A stretch of 64,000 nucleotides of DNA from Primulina eburnea (Eukaryota; Streptophyta; Magnoliopsida; Lamiales; Gesneriaceae), in NCBI RefSeq assembly GCF_022965805.1, contig NC_133104.1:42700682-42764681 (forward strand). Reading direction: 5' to 3'. This document shows positions 1 through 12,790 of the stretch, piece after piece. Under the pieces are notes generated by a model. The model was not told where the DNA came from, ran no database searches, and saw nothing but the letters and a program-made list of their open reading frames with translations. Each line of letters begins with the position of its first letter. The stretch's first letter is position 1. The position numbers and the translations under genes are program-made.

Positions 1-2616
1 TTTCAGATGATAGTGAAGGGCCGGCTGCTAGCTCTAGTGACGGTGGAAGTGACAGTGATAGTGAAAGTAATAGCAGTGATAGTGGAAGTGGTAGTGAAAG
101 TAATAGCAGAGAAAAAAGAAGTCCAGTGGGAAGTCGCAGTGGGAGTAGCAGTGATAGTGAAAGTGAGGTATCTTCCAGCAGCAAGCAGGCACCTGATGAA
201 GATGTTGATATCATGACAAGTGACGATGGCAAAGAACCCGAGCCCGAGTCTCTCTTAAAATCTCCTGCTCAGTCGAGGCCTCTAGACATTGAACCTCTTG
301 ATATAGGACATTATGAAAAGCAAGATGATTGGGTTTCTGATGTAGTTGAGATTGAGAATGATAATCCTGAAGATGACCTCGAAACTGAAAGGGCTACATG
401 TAGTTATTTGTTTTCTAATGAAGAAGGTGAAGATATGAAACCATCATCACCAAATCATTACAAGTACTATGAGAGCCAAGGCTATGACAGTGTGGTTAAA
501 GATGGTTTCAAGCATGGGGAGCCTGATAACTACACAAGATCGTCTAAAGGCAAATCTAAAAGGCAATCTAATGAATGTCATTCTGTTGATAGGCCTTACA
601 GTAGTAAGAGGTTGAAAGACACGAATTTGAGTCAACCAATTTCTGGGACCATAACCTCTCTTTTCGGTGAGAGTCCTCAAAATTCATCTCCTGATGAACT
701 TCTAAAAAGCCCCCTTGAGGCGCCTATCAATCAATTGTCCATCAAAGATGCAAGGCATGGTAACTGCGACCCTGACCTTCAAGTAGGCTTTAACCAGGGA
801 ACACAATCTGGGTCTTTTTCTGAATCTCGGGTGCCAGGTCAAAGATCCTCTGATGCTGTTGGACGGGCTGAGGTCAATTCTAGTGGAAAGAAACTTGGTA
901 AACAAGACGGTTTGGGTTGTGGTGTGGAGGAGTCTGAAAGAGGCCTTCAAATCAGCGGAAGACTTTGGATGCAGACTCCAAGAAACACGGAGACACTACA
1001 TGAAGATGGTGACACCATTGAAAAACAGATGCTACCAGCAGAATCAATTTCCAGAAAACCAAAGATTATGGTGAAGGCAACTGATGCTGGACGACGTTCT
1101 AAAACGCGAACGGGTTACTCTCCCAAAGATAGCAACACTAATACTGTGGACAGGTCTCTGGTAACGAATGGACGGGACAATAAACTTCAAAGAGAGCTTT
1201 CAGAATTGGAGTTGGGTGAGTTTCGTGAACCCTTACCTGATGAAATACCAGGGCCAAAGAAGCAATTTGAAAAGAAAGGTAAACATAGACAATTAGAAAA
1301 AAAATCAGCTGATTCAGATTCAAATAGAGGAAAGCCCTCTAAAAAGATCACTCCAGGTTCAAGAAAACTTTCCCCACATAATTCTGAAACTGTGGTGTCT
1401 GAAATTCCAGATGGATCATCAAAACCTCAACTCAGAGAAACCAGACATCAGTCATCAGCAGGTCCTACCGAATTTGTCCCTAATCATAATAAAATTCCTG
1501 AAATCAGTAAAAATAGAAATGCAGAACCTGAAACTCAAAGGACAAACTCAGAAGCTAATGGTTACAAAAAAGTTCCTGTTAATGTGACAGATCAGCAGCC
1601 TAGCCTCAAACAAATAGTTGTTTCCCAGTCCGTGAATGAGTTTAAAAAACAGGAGCCCAATATGATTGGTAGCTCAAATGATAGACAAAAAGACACATTT
1701 TTAGGGGGGAGCAACAATGGTATTCAGAAGAGGAGAGAATCTTTCTCAGATAAGAAAAGTTGTTCATATGTGAAGTATGAGAAGGAGGAACCTGAGTTGA
1801 AGAGTCCAATAAAGGATTTCTCTCAGTAAGTTTATAAACACAATGTTGTATTGGATGAACAAATGCTTTGATAAGCTCTAAATTTCATGTTGCAAAACAA
1901 CTTGATTTTGTGGTTCTCAAGTAATTATATGTCATTCCATCTTTAGGTATAAAGAATATGTGAAGGAATATCAAGAGAAGTACGAGAGCTACTTCTCCTT
2001 GAACGATATCTTGGAGTCATACAGGTAATGTCGACCTTGCTTTATTTCACTTTCTAATATTTGTGCATTTTGATTTTCTTTTATATAAAAATGTTGCTCT
2101 ATAAATGGCAAATTGGCTCATCAAATCAGTACTCTAATTTGTGTTGATGATGTAATAAGAGATGAGTTCAGTAAACTTGGGAATGAGCTTGAAACTTACC
2201 GAGGAAGGGATAGTAAGAGATACCAAGACATCTCAGAGCATATACAGTCATCATTTCGTCAGTGTGGAGAGGTACTTTAGTGGTTATTTTCGTATAGTTA
2301 TCTGTGGCTAAGCTTTTGTCGAGTATAGCTCGCTGTTTTATTGATGTTTACTTTTACCATTTTAAAATTTAATTCATTTTTTGTATGATCCGGTTTAACA
2401 TCTGATATTGCAGAAACATAAACAATTGAAGAAAATTTTCATCGTGCTTCATGAAGAATTGAGGGTGACTTATTCCCCTTGGTCTTTCCTTATGTCATTG
2501 TTAACTTTTATCTGCCATTCTCTTATTTCTCACTAATACGAGTCCGTGAACACATTTTTAAACAGCATTTGAAGCAAAGAATTAAAGACTTTGCTGCCTC
2601 GTATACAAGAGACTAG
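1..2616 (+). CDS. Serine/acidic-rich protein with C-terminal occludin/ELL domain, 5' partial
   Basis: The reading frame is open from the first bases of the window. I see five exons: up to 1825, 1947-2024, 2160-2271, 2414-2464 and 2566-2616. All have GT-AG borders, and joining them gives 704 residues in frame ending at TAG. The N-terminal part is low complexity, with Ser/Asp/Glu/Gly tracts like those of dentin-sialophosphoprotein-like proteins, followed by a long hydrophilic basic region rich in KSP and RKL motifs. The last four exons encode the conserved part (YKEYVKEYQEKYESYF, then LGNELETYRGRDSKRYQDI and the ending QRIKDFAASYTRD). This matches the occludin-homology domain found in the Pol II elongation factor ELL. 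By family knowledge the protein is probably nuclear and linked to transcription elongation. That role is inferred, and the N-terminus lies outside the window. Confidence 0.85.
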
Positions 2617-4975
2617 TTTCTTTACAACTCCTAAATCAGTCATCTTACATCACTGTGACAATGTTGTTATATGGTGAGATCTGCTGGTCCCCCATAGTCT
2701 GTGGGGAGATTATGTCAACGTGCAGCAACTCTCCAGGTGAGATCTGCTGGTCCCATGTAGGCTTCATTATGGATCTCATATAACCAATTCACTGAAGAGT
2801 TGTACTTCCAAGATTCATCACCTATACCTGTTGCAAGCCAAATACACGTATTTCGACGAAATTTAGATATATTGCATGTGTAATATACTACAGCTGTACA
2901 GTATCCTTTTTGGCCTAAAAAGACATTCTCGTGGTTCTCGCCAGGCAAAATTACCATTGTGAAGTTTTTTTCTCCGCTTGTCAATTGTTGCTTAGTAGCA
3001 TGCATTGCCACAATTTTGAATTTTCTTTTTTGGATGTATAATTCTCGCTATAGAAGCTTTCAAATGTGCATAATCTCAAAGTTTATATGTGATTCATAAA
3101 GATTAAGTTTTGACCGCTCACTGAACAATGGATTTTGTGATTTGGCTCAACTGTATCAATAAATCTTGAGTCATTTCTATTCATTGAACGATAGATACCG
3201 TTTAGTGTGAATGTTGATGCGTTAGTTGATTATTAACATTTGATTAAGCTCTACAAACAATTGAAGTTATCAAATTCTGTCGTAAACATGACGTCATTCT
3301 CATCCTGAAGATTGTCGCGGTTCATACTTGCAAATTTTGATTGTGCTGTCCAAATTCAGATCTTTTTTCACCCTTAAATCCAAGTCCAGTTGTATCGTGA
3401 TTAATATATGGAGCAATAGAGGAAATTACTCTGAAGTGAAGCAGGGAACGAGTTGGTGCATAACACCACGATCCACGAGTAATTCTTAAAGTTCTTTAAT
3501 AGGGAAGGCACTCGAAATAACATACAATCACACTCACGAGATTTGCGTGCAAAAGAACAACTTTTGGAACCTTTGAAACTTTATTTCTATACAATATACT
3601 TTTCTTTATTCTTCTAAGCGACATAGTTTTCAAAAGAGTTTTACGCATGTATATATTGCTGCTTAGTTGAGGAGGGTTTTACCTCACCGGGTCCTCACAA
3701 TTTTGCTTGCTAAAAAAAATCAGATTTTAGTTATTATCAACTATCCCAAAAAGTGCTAAACGAACATTTTGTTCAGAAATGAGACATTCTGGGAACTCAT
3801 GCTTTAATATCTTCTCGTAAATTTTTTAATATTTTTTTAATAAATCTAATCGTTTGGAGCGATTATGTTCTAAAAGAGAACACTTTAAAAAGTTAAGCTT
3901 ATGGCATTGTTCTTTTCCTTTTTTAAATTTTTTTACTGTATAAATTTCATATCCAAATTCCAAACCACTCCAACATAATACTAAATACGTCACAAAAGTG
4001 CCCTTAATACCACTTGCATCATCTCCTGAATCCAAACTATCCAATTTACAATTTGGTGTCTAAAAGAAGTATATAAAGGAAATGACGAATACTTGATGTT
4101 TGCTATGTTAAACTAATGTCACCAATCTACTTCCTATCATTGAATCTCACAAAATGATGAGAGCACACAACCTTTTGTCGATCGTGAAACACCGGAAAAT
4201 GTTAAATAAATGTCACTAAACTGTTAAATGTTCTTGAATGAGCATGAAACATCCGAACATGACTTGGAACGCTGATTAAGAGTCAAGTAACTTGTCAAAC
4301 ATGAGAAATTCTAAACTATTCACTCACTTTGAAGGTTTTTTTTTCATGTCCAACAATCAAAATTTAATCTCTACAAAAGATCTCAACAATGGGCATGGAG
4401 TGTTTGAGATCATCTTGTGTTAAATCCAATATGATATGCGGAAGCAGAAGGGGAGGTAAAATTCCACTCATATTCACAGAAGCTAAATTAGTAAACCAAG
4501 GAAAAAAAGCACATCTCATTTACCAAAATAATGTAGCTCTCCTGTCAATCCTAAACCGCACGTCAATAAAACTTAACACTACTTCAATCTTCAATGAAAC
4601 AAGAGAACTCACAGAAACCTTCTAGAAGTGGACATCAAAATCAACATAGATCCACCGGCACAATTTAACTATAGAACAAATCTCTACATTGTAGGGTATG
4701 GCCAATTGGGATGAAAGTTTTAAATATTTTCACTTTAAATACTGCCCCATGGTCGAATTGGGGAGTGTTCAAAGTGAAAATATTTAAAAATATTTAGATA
4801 TGCAACATGAGAGACCACAAGGCATATAGTAGGCAAAATCCCCATTAATGAAGTCGAATTTATACACAAATACCAAGTTTTTCGCAGAAGTTCGGAACTT
4901 ATTATTACACCACGCAATAATAGTATTTGAAAATATGACGCTTCAGCATCAAGCATATCTGAACATACCAGAATT
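2617..4975. other. Intergenic spacer with no recognisable gene
   Basis: AT-rich DNA between the 3' end of the ELL-domain gene and the 3' end of CHMP1 (convergent genes), so it must hold both 3' UTRs. A 19-bp direct repeat (GGTGAGATCTGCTGGTCCC) occurs at 2673-2691 and 2736-2754. Short ORFs on both strands show no family resemblance. Confidence 0.6.
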
Positions 4976-5587
4976 TCACCCGCGTGCCTTGAGCTCAGCC
5001 AAACGCCTGGAGAGATCATCTTCATCCACTTTCTCACTATTCTTCACAGAAACAGCGTGGGCTGCAGGCTGAGGCAGGCCAACAGACACTTCAAGCCCAT
5101 AATCATCAGCCACTTGCTGCATCAAGCTATTGACCTCGGTTTCAGGTGTTGAGAGAGACGTGCTCCCCGACATAGAGCTCTCCATAAACTCCGCCTGCAC
5201 TTCCATGTTCACAAACTGGCGCTCGAATTGATCCATGGTCTCGGACATTTTCTGCAAGTTCCCTGTGGAAAGGGACGACTCCAGCGATTTCACGATACTT
5301 CCCATGGATTTACTTATGGTTTGCATCTTAGCTTGTGTGTCCAGGCGTGAGACGACAGCGTCTAGGCGCGAGGCAAGGCGGAGATAATTCATCTGCTCAT
5401 TACGCTTGCGGATCGAATTCTCGGCGTAGATACGAGCACCATCCATGTTACCTTTCTCGATCGCTTTCTTGACCTTCAATTTCTCGGATTTTTCCTCCTT
5501 TTCACACTTCCGGGCCTGGCGTTGGAGACTTTTCGAGGTGAATTTCAGATCCATGATCTGATGCATCAGCTTCTCCGTGTTACCCAT
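4976..5587 (-). CDS. CHMP1: ESCRT-III subunit CHMP1 (charged multivesicular body protein 1)
   Basis: A single uninterrupted 203-residue ORF starts with [19 protein letters not shown]. The length is that of plant CHMP1/VPS46/SAL1. The N-terminal half is the basic helical-hairpin core of ESCRT-III (many Lys/Arg, e.g. [15 protein letters not shown], residues about 19-33). The C-terminal third is acidic, and the last residues ([16 protein letters not shown], about 188-203) are an MIT-interacting motif of MIM1 type that recruits VPS4/LIP5. By family knowledge it acts on endosomes in sorting membrane proteins into multivesicular bodies, auxin carriers among them in plants. There are no introns, and all expected parts are present. 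It converges on the ELL-domain gene. Confidence 0.96.
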   Translation of the reverse strand: MGNTEKLMHQIMDLKFTSKSLQRQARKCEKEEKSEKLKVKKAIEKGNMDGARIYAENSIRKRNEQMNYLRLASRLDAVVSRLDTQAKMQTISKSMGSIVKSLESSLSTGNLQKMSETMDQFERQFVNMEVQAEFMESSMSGSTSLSTPETEVNSLMQQVADDYGLEVSVGLPQPAAHAVSVKNSEKVDEDDLSRRLAELKARG

Positions 5588-5808
5588 GGCGATTTCCGAT
5601 TCAGACTGGGAAAATTCGAGAGAGAAAGGAGTTGATTTTAGATTGTTTGAATCATCAATCGGATTTAAATTGACGCGGAGAAAAAGAAAAAGGGGTAATT
5701 AGGTCTTCCCTGGGTTTCGCTAAGGTGCGGTGGCGTGTATTGAGGTTTTCTTTCTATCCAATCACAATCTTTCTCACCTTTTTAATCCAATTTAAAAAAT
5801 TAGATTGG

Positions 5809-5881
<73 letters not shown>

Positions 5882-6524
5882 ATCTTCATATCTTAATAGA
5901 GGCATGTTAGAATTAAATAACGGGTTAATTAGAAACAAAGAACTTTGAAAATATTATTTTAAAATTGAATTTAATTGTACAGATATTTTTTGTGCTGAAT
6001 CTCTGACTCGACTAGACTCAACTTATGAAATTATATTGTTTTTTTAGTAAATCGAGATAAACGACGTTTTATGTAGAAATAAGTATATTTGATTGATCAA
6101 TAAAAATACTATAAATAAAATAAATAATAACTCGAAATGGAAATTAGCAAGTTTAGACGATATCACACCCTGATCCGTGCATTAACGTTATTTTCACTTG
6201 TATGAAAACATAAACGTTGTAACATGGACTCGATTCAACATTAAATGAAACATTGAGTATTTCCAAAAATTGAGATCGTAAGTAAATTTTCATCATATAT
6301 ATAATAATAGCTTTAATGTCAAGATTCAAGTATGTCCCCGCACTTGTCTGAATCTGGTTCTCACCGACAAAGAAAATGCCAGTTCCCAGTATAATTTTTA
6401 TACGAAGGCAGGGCATAACGTATAGTCAAGTTAGCATTCAGTTGATCAAGAATGCTGAAAATGGCTGCCTATTCAACTAAAGATGAGTACAGATCTATCC
6501 ATTCGCGAACACAAACATCATAAT
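5588..6524. other. Spacer with a TA microsatellite
   Basis: It holds the CHMP1 promoter/5' UTR (immediately beyond 5587) and the 3' flank of the PWWP gene. Apart from the TA tract at 5812-5879 it is plain AT-rich DNA, and I see no gene. Confidence 0.6.
5812..5879. repeat. (TA)n microsatellite, about 34 units
   Basis: Uninterrupted alternating TA about 225 bp upstream of the CHMP1 start codon. It is long enough to be polymorphic and to form a cruciform. The poly-Tyr/Ile ORF that crosses it is an artefact of the repeat. Confidence 0.97.
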
Positions 6525-9500
6525 TTATTTATCCTCTGTGGCTGGCTGATCAATCAGCCGAGGCGCAGGTCGAGTTGAGCTATTCATGGCTGCCATGATT
6601 CTACTGAAAACTACGTTTAAAGGGATGGAAGCTATACAAGGGCCCTTGAGTTTTTCAACTACCGGTTGTCTTTTTTCTTTGGTTCTCCGGGAACTGGTCA
6701 GGGAAGACAACTTTCTAATCTTCTTTGACAAAAGCACATTTTGCCTCAATCTTGGAGATTTTGTCGGTGAGCCGCGAGCCTGAAAATTGTGATTCTTGCT
6801 CAGGGCTATTCCATGTGGCCTCTTTTTATAAACCATATCTACATTACGATAATCAGATGTGTCCAACTCAGATCCTCCGCTGCGACATTTGGCCATTCTA
6901 ACTAGATCGTCGTACATACCACCACTTAGCTTCTCGATTGCAAGTGGATGACCTACAATGGGCCGCCCATTTAGCCTGCTCATGAGAGAAATATAAGGAA
7001 CACACTGAGGCCGGAAGCTACCTTTTACCTCCACAGTCACATCATACAAGCCAGAACTGGAAACATGGTGTCTAAGAGAAAGCTTGGGGGTTTCATACTT
7101 TGGGTTAAGCATGAAACGAGACTGACGATAGGGAAGTGACCTCTGAGGAAGCATCGGATCAGGTGTTGATCCTCCGGCACAAGAATCTTTCCTACTGCCC
7201 CAACTCCATCTATGAGAGCTTTCGATATGAGTTTCTGCCAGAGGCCTGTTATTTGAATGACTACTGTAGCTTTCTGACATGAGGGTGCCACAGAGACGGC
7301 TAAAATCCGCCTTTCTGTTAGAGCCAACAAAAGGGATGTCAACGTCAATACACACATCAGCCTCAATATCTGCATCAGTTTTCCTTGACCTAGAGTTTCT
7401 CTTCCCTTTCGACTGCCATTCAGAGGCACCTTTATCTATGCTTTGGCTGATATCATGAATGTAAGCAGCACCTGTGCCGGTAGAACCAGATTCATTGTGC
7501 TCTTCGTTCCCCAAAGATTGGGTTTCTACATGACTACTTTGGCTAGATTCTGCCCCAGCACCATTCCGTACCTTCTGTGAGTCCGCGGAAACAATTTTGG
7601 AGAAGCCTGACACAGCAACATTTACACAAGCATATTAAACAAAAGACGTTAATGATACAAACATTCTCAAAAGAGAATGCGAGCAGCAAAGAACACAACA
7701 CTGTAATATCCAAATTTGACAATAATATTTGTCAAAGCACTGGGAAATTTCTACTGTAATTTCCAACAACGTGACACTGAAATTAAGATGTATAAACATA
7801 AAGAAACGAATAGGTTACACTTACAACCACCTTTATCCAGTCATATATGCATGATGCTAACCTTGAGCGACAAGGGGCACATGAAACAATTCGTCCAGAG
7901 AATCATTCTCCTGCAGTTTGCATCGAACTGAAGTATTGCTCACATGCTTAGATGTGTTTAATAATGTTCCATTCTGACATGAAACAGTCATATTGCCCCA
8001 GTCATTAATAACGTTAGATTCTAATCCAGAAACCCTGCAGTCCAATGCTCCCGAAAAGCATGATAAATTTGGAGAGGATGACGCACAAACACGGACAGGC
8101 AACCTTGGAGAACTCTCCAAAACTTTTGTCAAAGCACGGCGGCGATTTTTTTTCTTTAAGAATTCATGAACATGATCTACCAGAGACCTTTTCCTTTTCA
8201 AAGATGATGCCACGCCTAATCCTAGGTCCTCGAGTCCTTTCATACGCCTTGCACCTTCTGTTCCATCATCCTCTGAATCATTTGGAGTTCTCCACCGCTT
8301 AGCTCCTTCCTTAGCAGCATCCACAAGATCTGATTTCACAAATGATAAACCAGACTGGGATTCCTCTTCGATGGAATCATCTTCACTTTCTTCAGGCGAA
8401 CAACTCGAATCTAATACATCACAACTACTCAAATTTCCATCAACATGATCATTGCTTTCCTGATTAGTGTGAAATGAACAAGGTGATTCATCAACACGAG
8501 GATGATCGTCATATGTATCTGGTCTGTCAGAGAAGTCTCGATGCTCTTTTCCAAGACGAGCACTTTCAAGCTCAAGAGCGTGAATGATGGCATCTTCTCT
8601 TCGAGCATATTTGACAGCTTTCTTTGAGGGATGAGATGCAGCAGCCTTAGCTTTCTCAATGCAATCATCATATTCCCCACAGCGAAAAGCTTTAACTCTT
8701 TTTGATCTCTCAAGATTATACCAGTCCCTGAAAGAGCATCAACAATAATTTTGACCAGATAAATCATAACACACGAAAAATAACACCAAATATTTGGGGA
8801 AGACAAAATTAGAAATTCAGCTTAAAAGTATAGAACAAGCGAAACACAAAATATTTGGTATCCAATCATCACAGAAAGTAATCCTTTGCACTGGAGGCAA
8901 CTGATACTGACAACCAGGACACCCAGATGGAAAAAGTAGTAAGACGGAGGTAAGTCGAGGATGTTTCAATCATCCGTTTCTAGTTCAAGTATTTTCTCAA
9001 AAAAGCTATGAAATACTCATACTTGCTTCTTACAACACTACTTTTGTCCAGTCCTTTTTTTCCTCATTCACAGATATGATTTTTCAAAAGTCACAATAAT
9101 TGATGAAAATATACTTATGGCAGCATAGTTGTCATGGTCAACCATAGACAAGAAACTTATATTTTAAATACTTATGCTCATAGAACAATATTGTAAAAAC
9201 AGATGTGCTTCCTGCAGTCGTTATTCAGTAAAGCTGAGCTATAATAGGATATGCAACAGAGGACATCACCAACTTAAGATGTTAAGAACCGAAATTGTGA
9301 GCATTCAAAATTTCAAATGATAAAAAAATGGAACTCAAACAAGGGCAAAAATATATATATATTCCTTTATAATCCAGCTCACTTTTCTATTATCATCAAA
9401 ACTGGAAGAATTATAAAATTTTATGGTTGGTATCTAAAGAACGACAGAGGACATATCAACGCCGATTTTGTGGGAATTAACAATAATTTTGACACGCAAA

Positions 9501-10209
9501 TATAAAATTTACGCACCAAATATGGGATCGACCTGATTTGGATAAATAAATCAGAAATCGAAAACAGCTGGTCAGTTTTAAATTATTCACAAAACTTTGC
9601 TTGTTTCTATGATTTCAGAGTAACATCTTGCGACAGTTGCCAAAATATATTATAACTAGATGTAGATTCTCACTTCCACGATGACATATAAAAAAAGGAA
9701 AAAAAAAACTAAATAACCGATGAATTGAGATTAACAGTGATGCTGATTGAGAAGACGAGGAAAACACACAAGTCCCAACATTCCAAATGACAAACTGAAA
9801 GTTTAAAGTTTTTATAATGAGCGTTGCTCCACTTTTCCACATGAACAATCTCCGTAAACAAATAAAATGGCTCAAGCCCACAAAACTGTCTAAAAATCAT
9901 GATTATCTGGTACATATTCTGTAATATCGATTAATAGGTTGCAACATTTCAGTTCCGTAACCTGCTAGAGTTAGAAACATAATCATGCAAATTAAAGAAT
10001 GACTAAAATAATACTTACACACTTGCATCCTCCCTCCCAAGAAGTTTTACAGGGGTCCCCAGTCTTGGCATCGACAAACAATTCTCAGGTAACTCCTCCG
10101 GACCTAGAATTCGGCCAGGCCACCACGACCCATTCCTCCGTCGAACCCAGACCAGCCCACCAACTGATGGGTCAATGCCCTTGCTGGAGCCAATACCAGA
10201 ACCACCCAT
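6525..10209 (-). CDS. PWWP (Tudor/PWWP/MBT superfamily) domain protein
   Basis: Three coding exons read on the minus strand: 10209-10019, 8727-7862 and 7606-6525. GT-AG borders and phases match, giving 712 residues. Exon 1 (MGGSGIGSSKGIDPSVGGLV...) carries the PWWP domain: WVRRRNGSWWPGRIL at about residues 22-36, then a loop ending GTPVKLLGRED. Exon 2 continues with VDWYNLERSKRVKAFRCGEYD, a block shared with the Arabidopsis At1g51745/At3g21295-type proteins. It then has basic nuclear-localisation-like tracts (LKRKRS, KKKNRRRA). Exon 3 is mostly disordered, with one conserved patch (VTVEVKGSFRPQCVPYISL and RPIVGHPLAIEKL). PWWP domains bind methylated histone tails and DNA, so a chromatin role is likely; the exact target is unknown. 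The 1.29-kb intron 1 holds no other gene. A further 5' UTR intron with a donor near 10516 is possible. Confidence 0.9.
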
Positions 10210-11860
10210 TCCACACCACAGACAAAAGGGATTCTTAATTTAAACCCAGCAACCCAAAAGAACGGAAGAAAGTAAACAGAAATAGTTTTCACATAATTTA
10301 TTTCAAGTCAGCATTTTCGTCATCCACAGAAATCCTCCATAAACATTCATCAACCCTCCCTGCGCCAGAATGCAAATTTCCATCAACACTAACAAGAACA
10401 CCACCGACAAAGATTAGAGGACACAACAAAACCAAAATGAAACACAGTGCCCAAAGATAAAAATCAAAACAAAAAGAACCAGATCACAGAACCGAATAAA
10501 ATTAAGTAAAATATACCTCTAACGCATGCTGTATCAAGAAGAGAATCAGAGAGAGATCTGCTACAAAAATTTATGCAAAAGATGTTTCTTTTTCAGTTTC
10601 TTTTCCTCATTTCCACCTAAAGTAAAAATCAATAACCGTACCATTACAAAGGACTTCTACAGTGCGTTCCCCGTGTTTCTTTAAGCGGTGGCTATTTTAC
10701 AAGCGAAACGGTGACTTTTGGATTAAAAATGAGCACAAGAAATGAGAGAAAAATCGAGTGTATGCTCATTTACACGCTCGTGTGTGTGTAATAGTGACGC
10801 AGCCGATAAGCTACGAAGCAGAGTGAGTTGTGGCACAGTCGAAAAACTGGAAATGAATTCCCTTTGGTTTATATGCGTCGACACAGAGAGGAACCCTCTG
10901 CCTTCCAAGCGAGAGAGGAAGAGAGATTTTCTTGAAATTAATGTGCAATTAATTTTTAATTTATTTATTTACTTATATAACATACCTTTGGAATTAGCTA
11001 GTCTCATTTCTCAAATCCCATGTTTGTGATTTTTTTTCACAAATAAATTAAAATTTATTATATTTAACAAAATATTTTTGAAACGAGATAATTCTTATAT
11101 ACAAAATCAACTCCTCCAATAATTAGGGCTTCTTTTAGAATTTGATATGCAAAGGTTCTACACTTTTCCCACATGGAGGAATTGAATTGCTTACATTGAT
11201 TAGAGTCATTGACCAAGGGACCAAATTTATGTTGAGTTCAACGAGGTTGTTCAGGGTGGATCTGTTATCAAATATGTTTTTATACCTAGAGTCGAGCATA
11301 TGCATAATATATTTAGATCAATGATAATTGTTAGATATGTAATGATTATATTACTCTTACCGTTACATCTCGCTAACCCAAAAATATTTAGCAAAATATA
11401 TATTACCAACGGTTTGACATCCTAATCTGCTAAATAATTTGCATTGCCAACAAGATGTTATGTTATGCTTGTGTGGAGAGATGATCGGAATATACTTTTG
11501 AAAACACAATTGAATAAGCTGGTCTAATGGATTTCAGGAGACGAATTATAAGTTTTATTTAACAAAATTATATATTAAATTATTTAAAAACATTTAAGTT
11601 TTTTCGTTCCAACAAAATCTATGTACGAACCGGATAACGCACAAAATTCGATGGCTATACAATCTGTTATATAGTATCTATATCATACAATTACCAGCAT
11701 CTGTAATGTAAATGCTGTTCCAAGTTATGTACATGCAACCCTCTTCCGAGTTCCATGCAAGAACATCCACAGCAACATTGAGCTGCCTTTTCTCCTGTCT
11801 ACATCATATTTACTATATGATATTGAATCTTTCACATTTGCATACAAATTATTTTCGATC
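10210..11860. other. Spacer between PWWP gene promoter and DUF868 gene 3' flank
   Basis: It includes the upstream region and probable 5' UTR of the PWWP gene up to about 10900. The remainder, down to the DUF868 stop codon, is AT-rich. No gene, tRNA or clear transposon was recognised. Confidence 0.5.
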
Positions 11861-12790
11861 TCACTCGATCTTCCAAGCATAAAGAGAAAGACAGAAGTGT
11901 GATGCCTTTGAGTAACTCTGTGTTGAAAAATACCTGCTATTTGCACTACAATCACTAGCAGCATCACACCAACTGTTCTCCTCTACATCACTATCCGCCT
12001 CCGGTGCACCGGGCTTGAATATGATCAACCCGTAACTGGACCCCGGTGCACAAAACAACCACGAATGGACGTCCCAAAACACTTGAACCTGCTGCTTGTT
12101 CACTACCACAGTCTGATTCCCCCGAAACTTCCACTGCAGATTCTTGACGTGTATAAGCACAATCCCATCAATACTAATCCACATTTCAGGGTCTCTGTGC
12201 CCGGAAGAAGTCGAGCTCTCCACAACTATGTCGTGCTCACGTTTCTTGTGGTCGAATCTTGCTCTAGTGGAGAAGGATTTCTTGCTAAAGACATGTTCTT
12301 TCTTGAAAAACAACATGGCATCAACGAGGGCTGGTCTGGACTTTGTCCTTTTGTAAGCCTTTTTCTTGTAATCTCCTAGTAGTAACACAACTTCTTCCTC
12401 AGAAACTAAGGCGACGTAGAAATCACTGCAGGGCTCTGGACCGCCTGAAAATTTTGCAGATCTTAAATCCCAATAGGCTTCAATCTCATTTCCATCAGCT
12501 TCAAATGTTTTGTACCCTTTCTTGGCCCAAAAATGCCAAGGTTTTAGATCGATCTTGCATTCGTATTTGTGATCACGCTCCACGCTATCGATAGATATGG
12601 TTACCGAGTGATTCATCAGATTCTTGCTCCATAAAACAGTCACATTTCGCCAGAAACCGGTTATATGTGCCTGATACGTGCAAGTTACGGTGCTTTGCGC
12701 GGTTTTATACGTCACTGGATCGTTTGTTGATCTTTGAGGATAGGGTGCTCGCGACGAGGACAAAGAATTTGGCCTCACAAGGTACGCCAT
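11861..12790 (-). CDS. DUF868 family protein
   Basis: An intronless ORF of 309 residues. I start it at MAYLVRPNSLSSS (12790) rather than at the in-frame Met 25 codons upstream, because plant DUF868 proteins begin shortly before the conserved block AQSTVTCTYQAHITGFWRN. Other family blocks are WHFWAKKGYKTFEADG (about residues 90-105), EAYWDLRSAKFSGGPEPCSD, FYVALVSEEEVVLLLGD, the basic RARFDHKKREHDIVVE, and VQVFWDVHSWLF near residue 245. The protein ends CLSLYAWKIE. It is predicted to be soluble and rich in beta strands. The biochemical function of the family is unknown. It looks intact. Confidence 0.9.
   Translation of the reverse strand: MAYLVRPNSLSSSRAPYPQRSTNDPVTYKTAQSTVTCTYQAHITGFWRNVTVLWSKNLMNHSVTISIDSVERDHKYECKIDLKPWHFWAKKGYKTFEADGNEIEAYWDLRSAKFSGGPEPCSDFYVALVSEEEVVLLLGDYKKKAYKRTKSRPALVDAMLFFKKEHVFSKKSFSTRARFDHKKREHDIVVESSTSSGHRDPEMWISIDGIVLIHVKNLQWKFRGNQTVVVNKQQVQVFWDVHSWLFCAPGSSYGLIIFKPGAPEADSDVEENSWCDAASDCSANSRYFSTQSYSKASHFCLSLYAWKIE

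Noticed and set aside
2715..3011. 98-codon minus-strand ORF
   Set aside because: No family resemblance; it lies in the 3' flank of the ELL-domain gene and overlaps a direct repeat.
5725..5910. ORF encoding a Tyr-Ile repeat peptide
   Set aside because: Pure translation of the TA microsatellite.
9317..9915. ORFs in intron 1 of the PWWP gene
   Set aside because: AT-rich, no conserved motifs, on both strands; consistent with plain intron.
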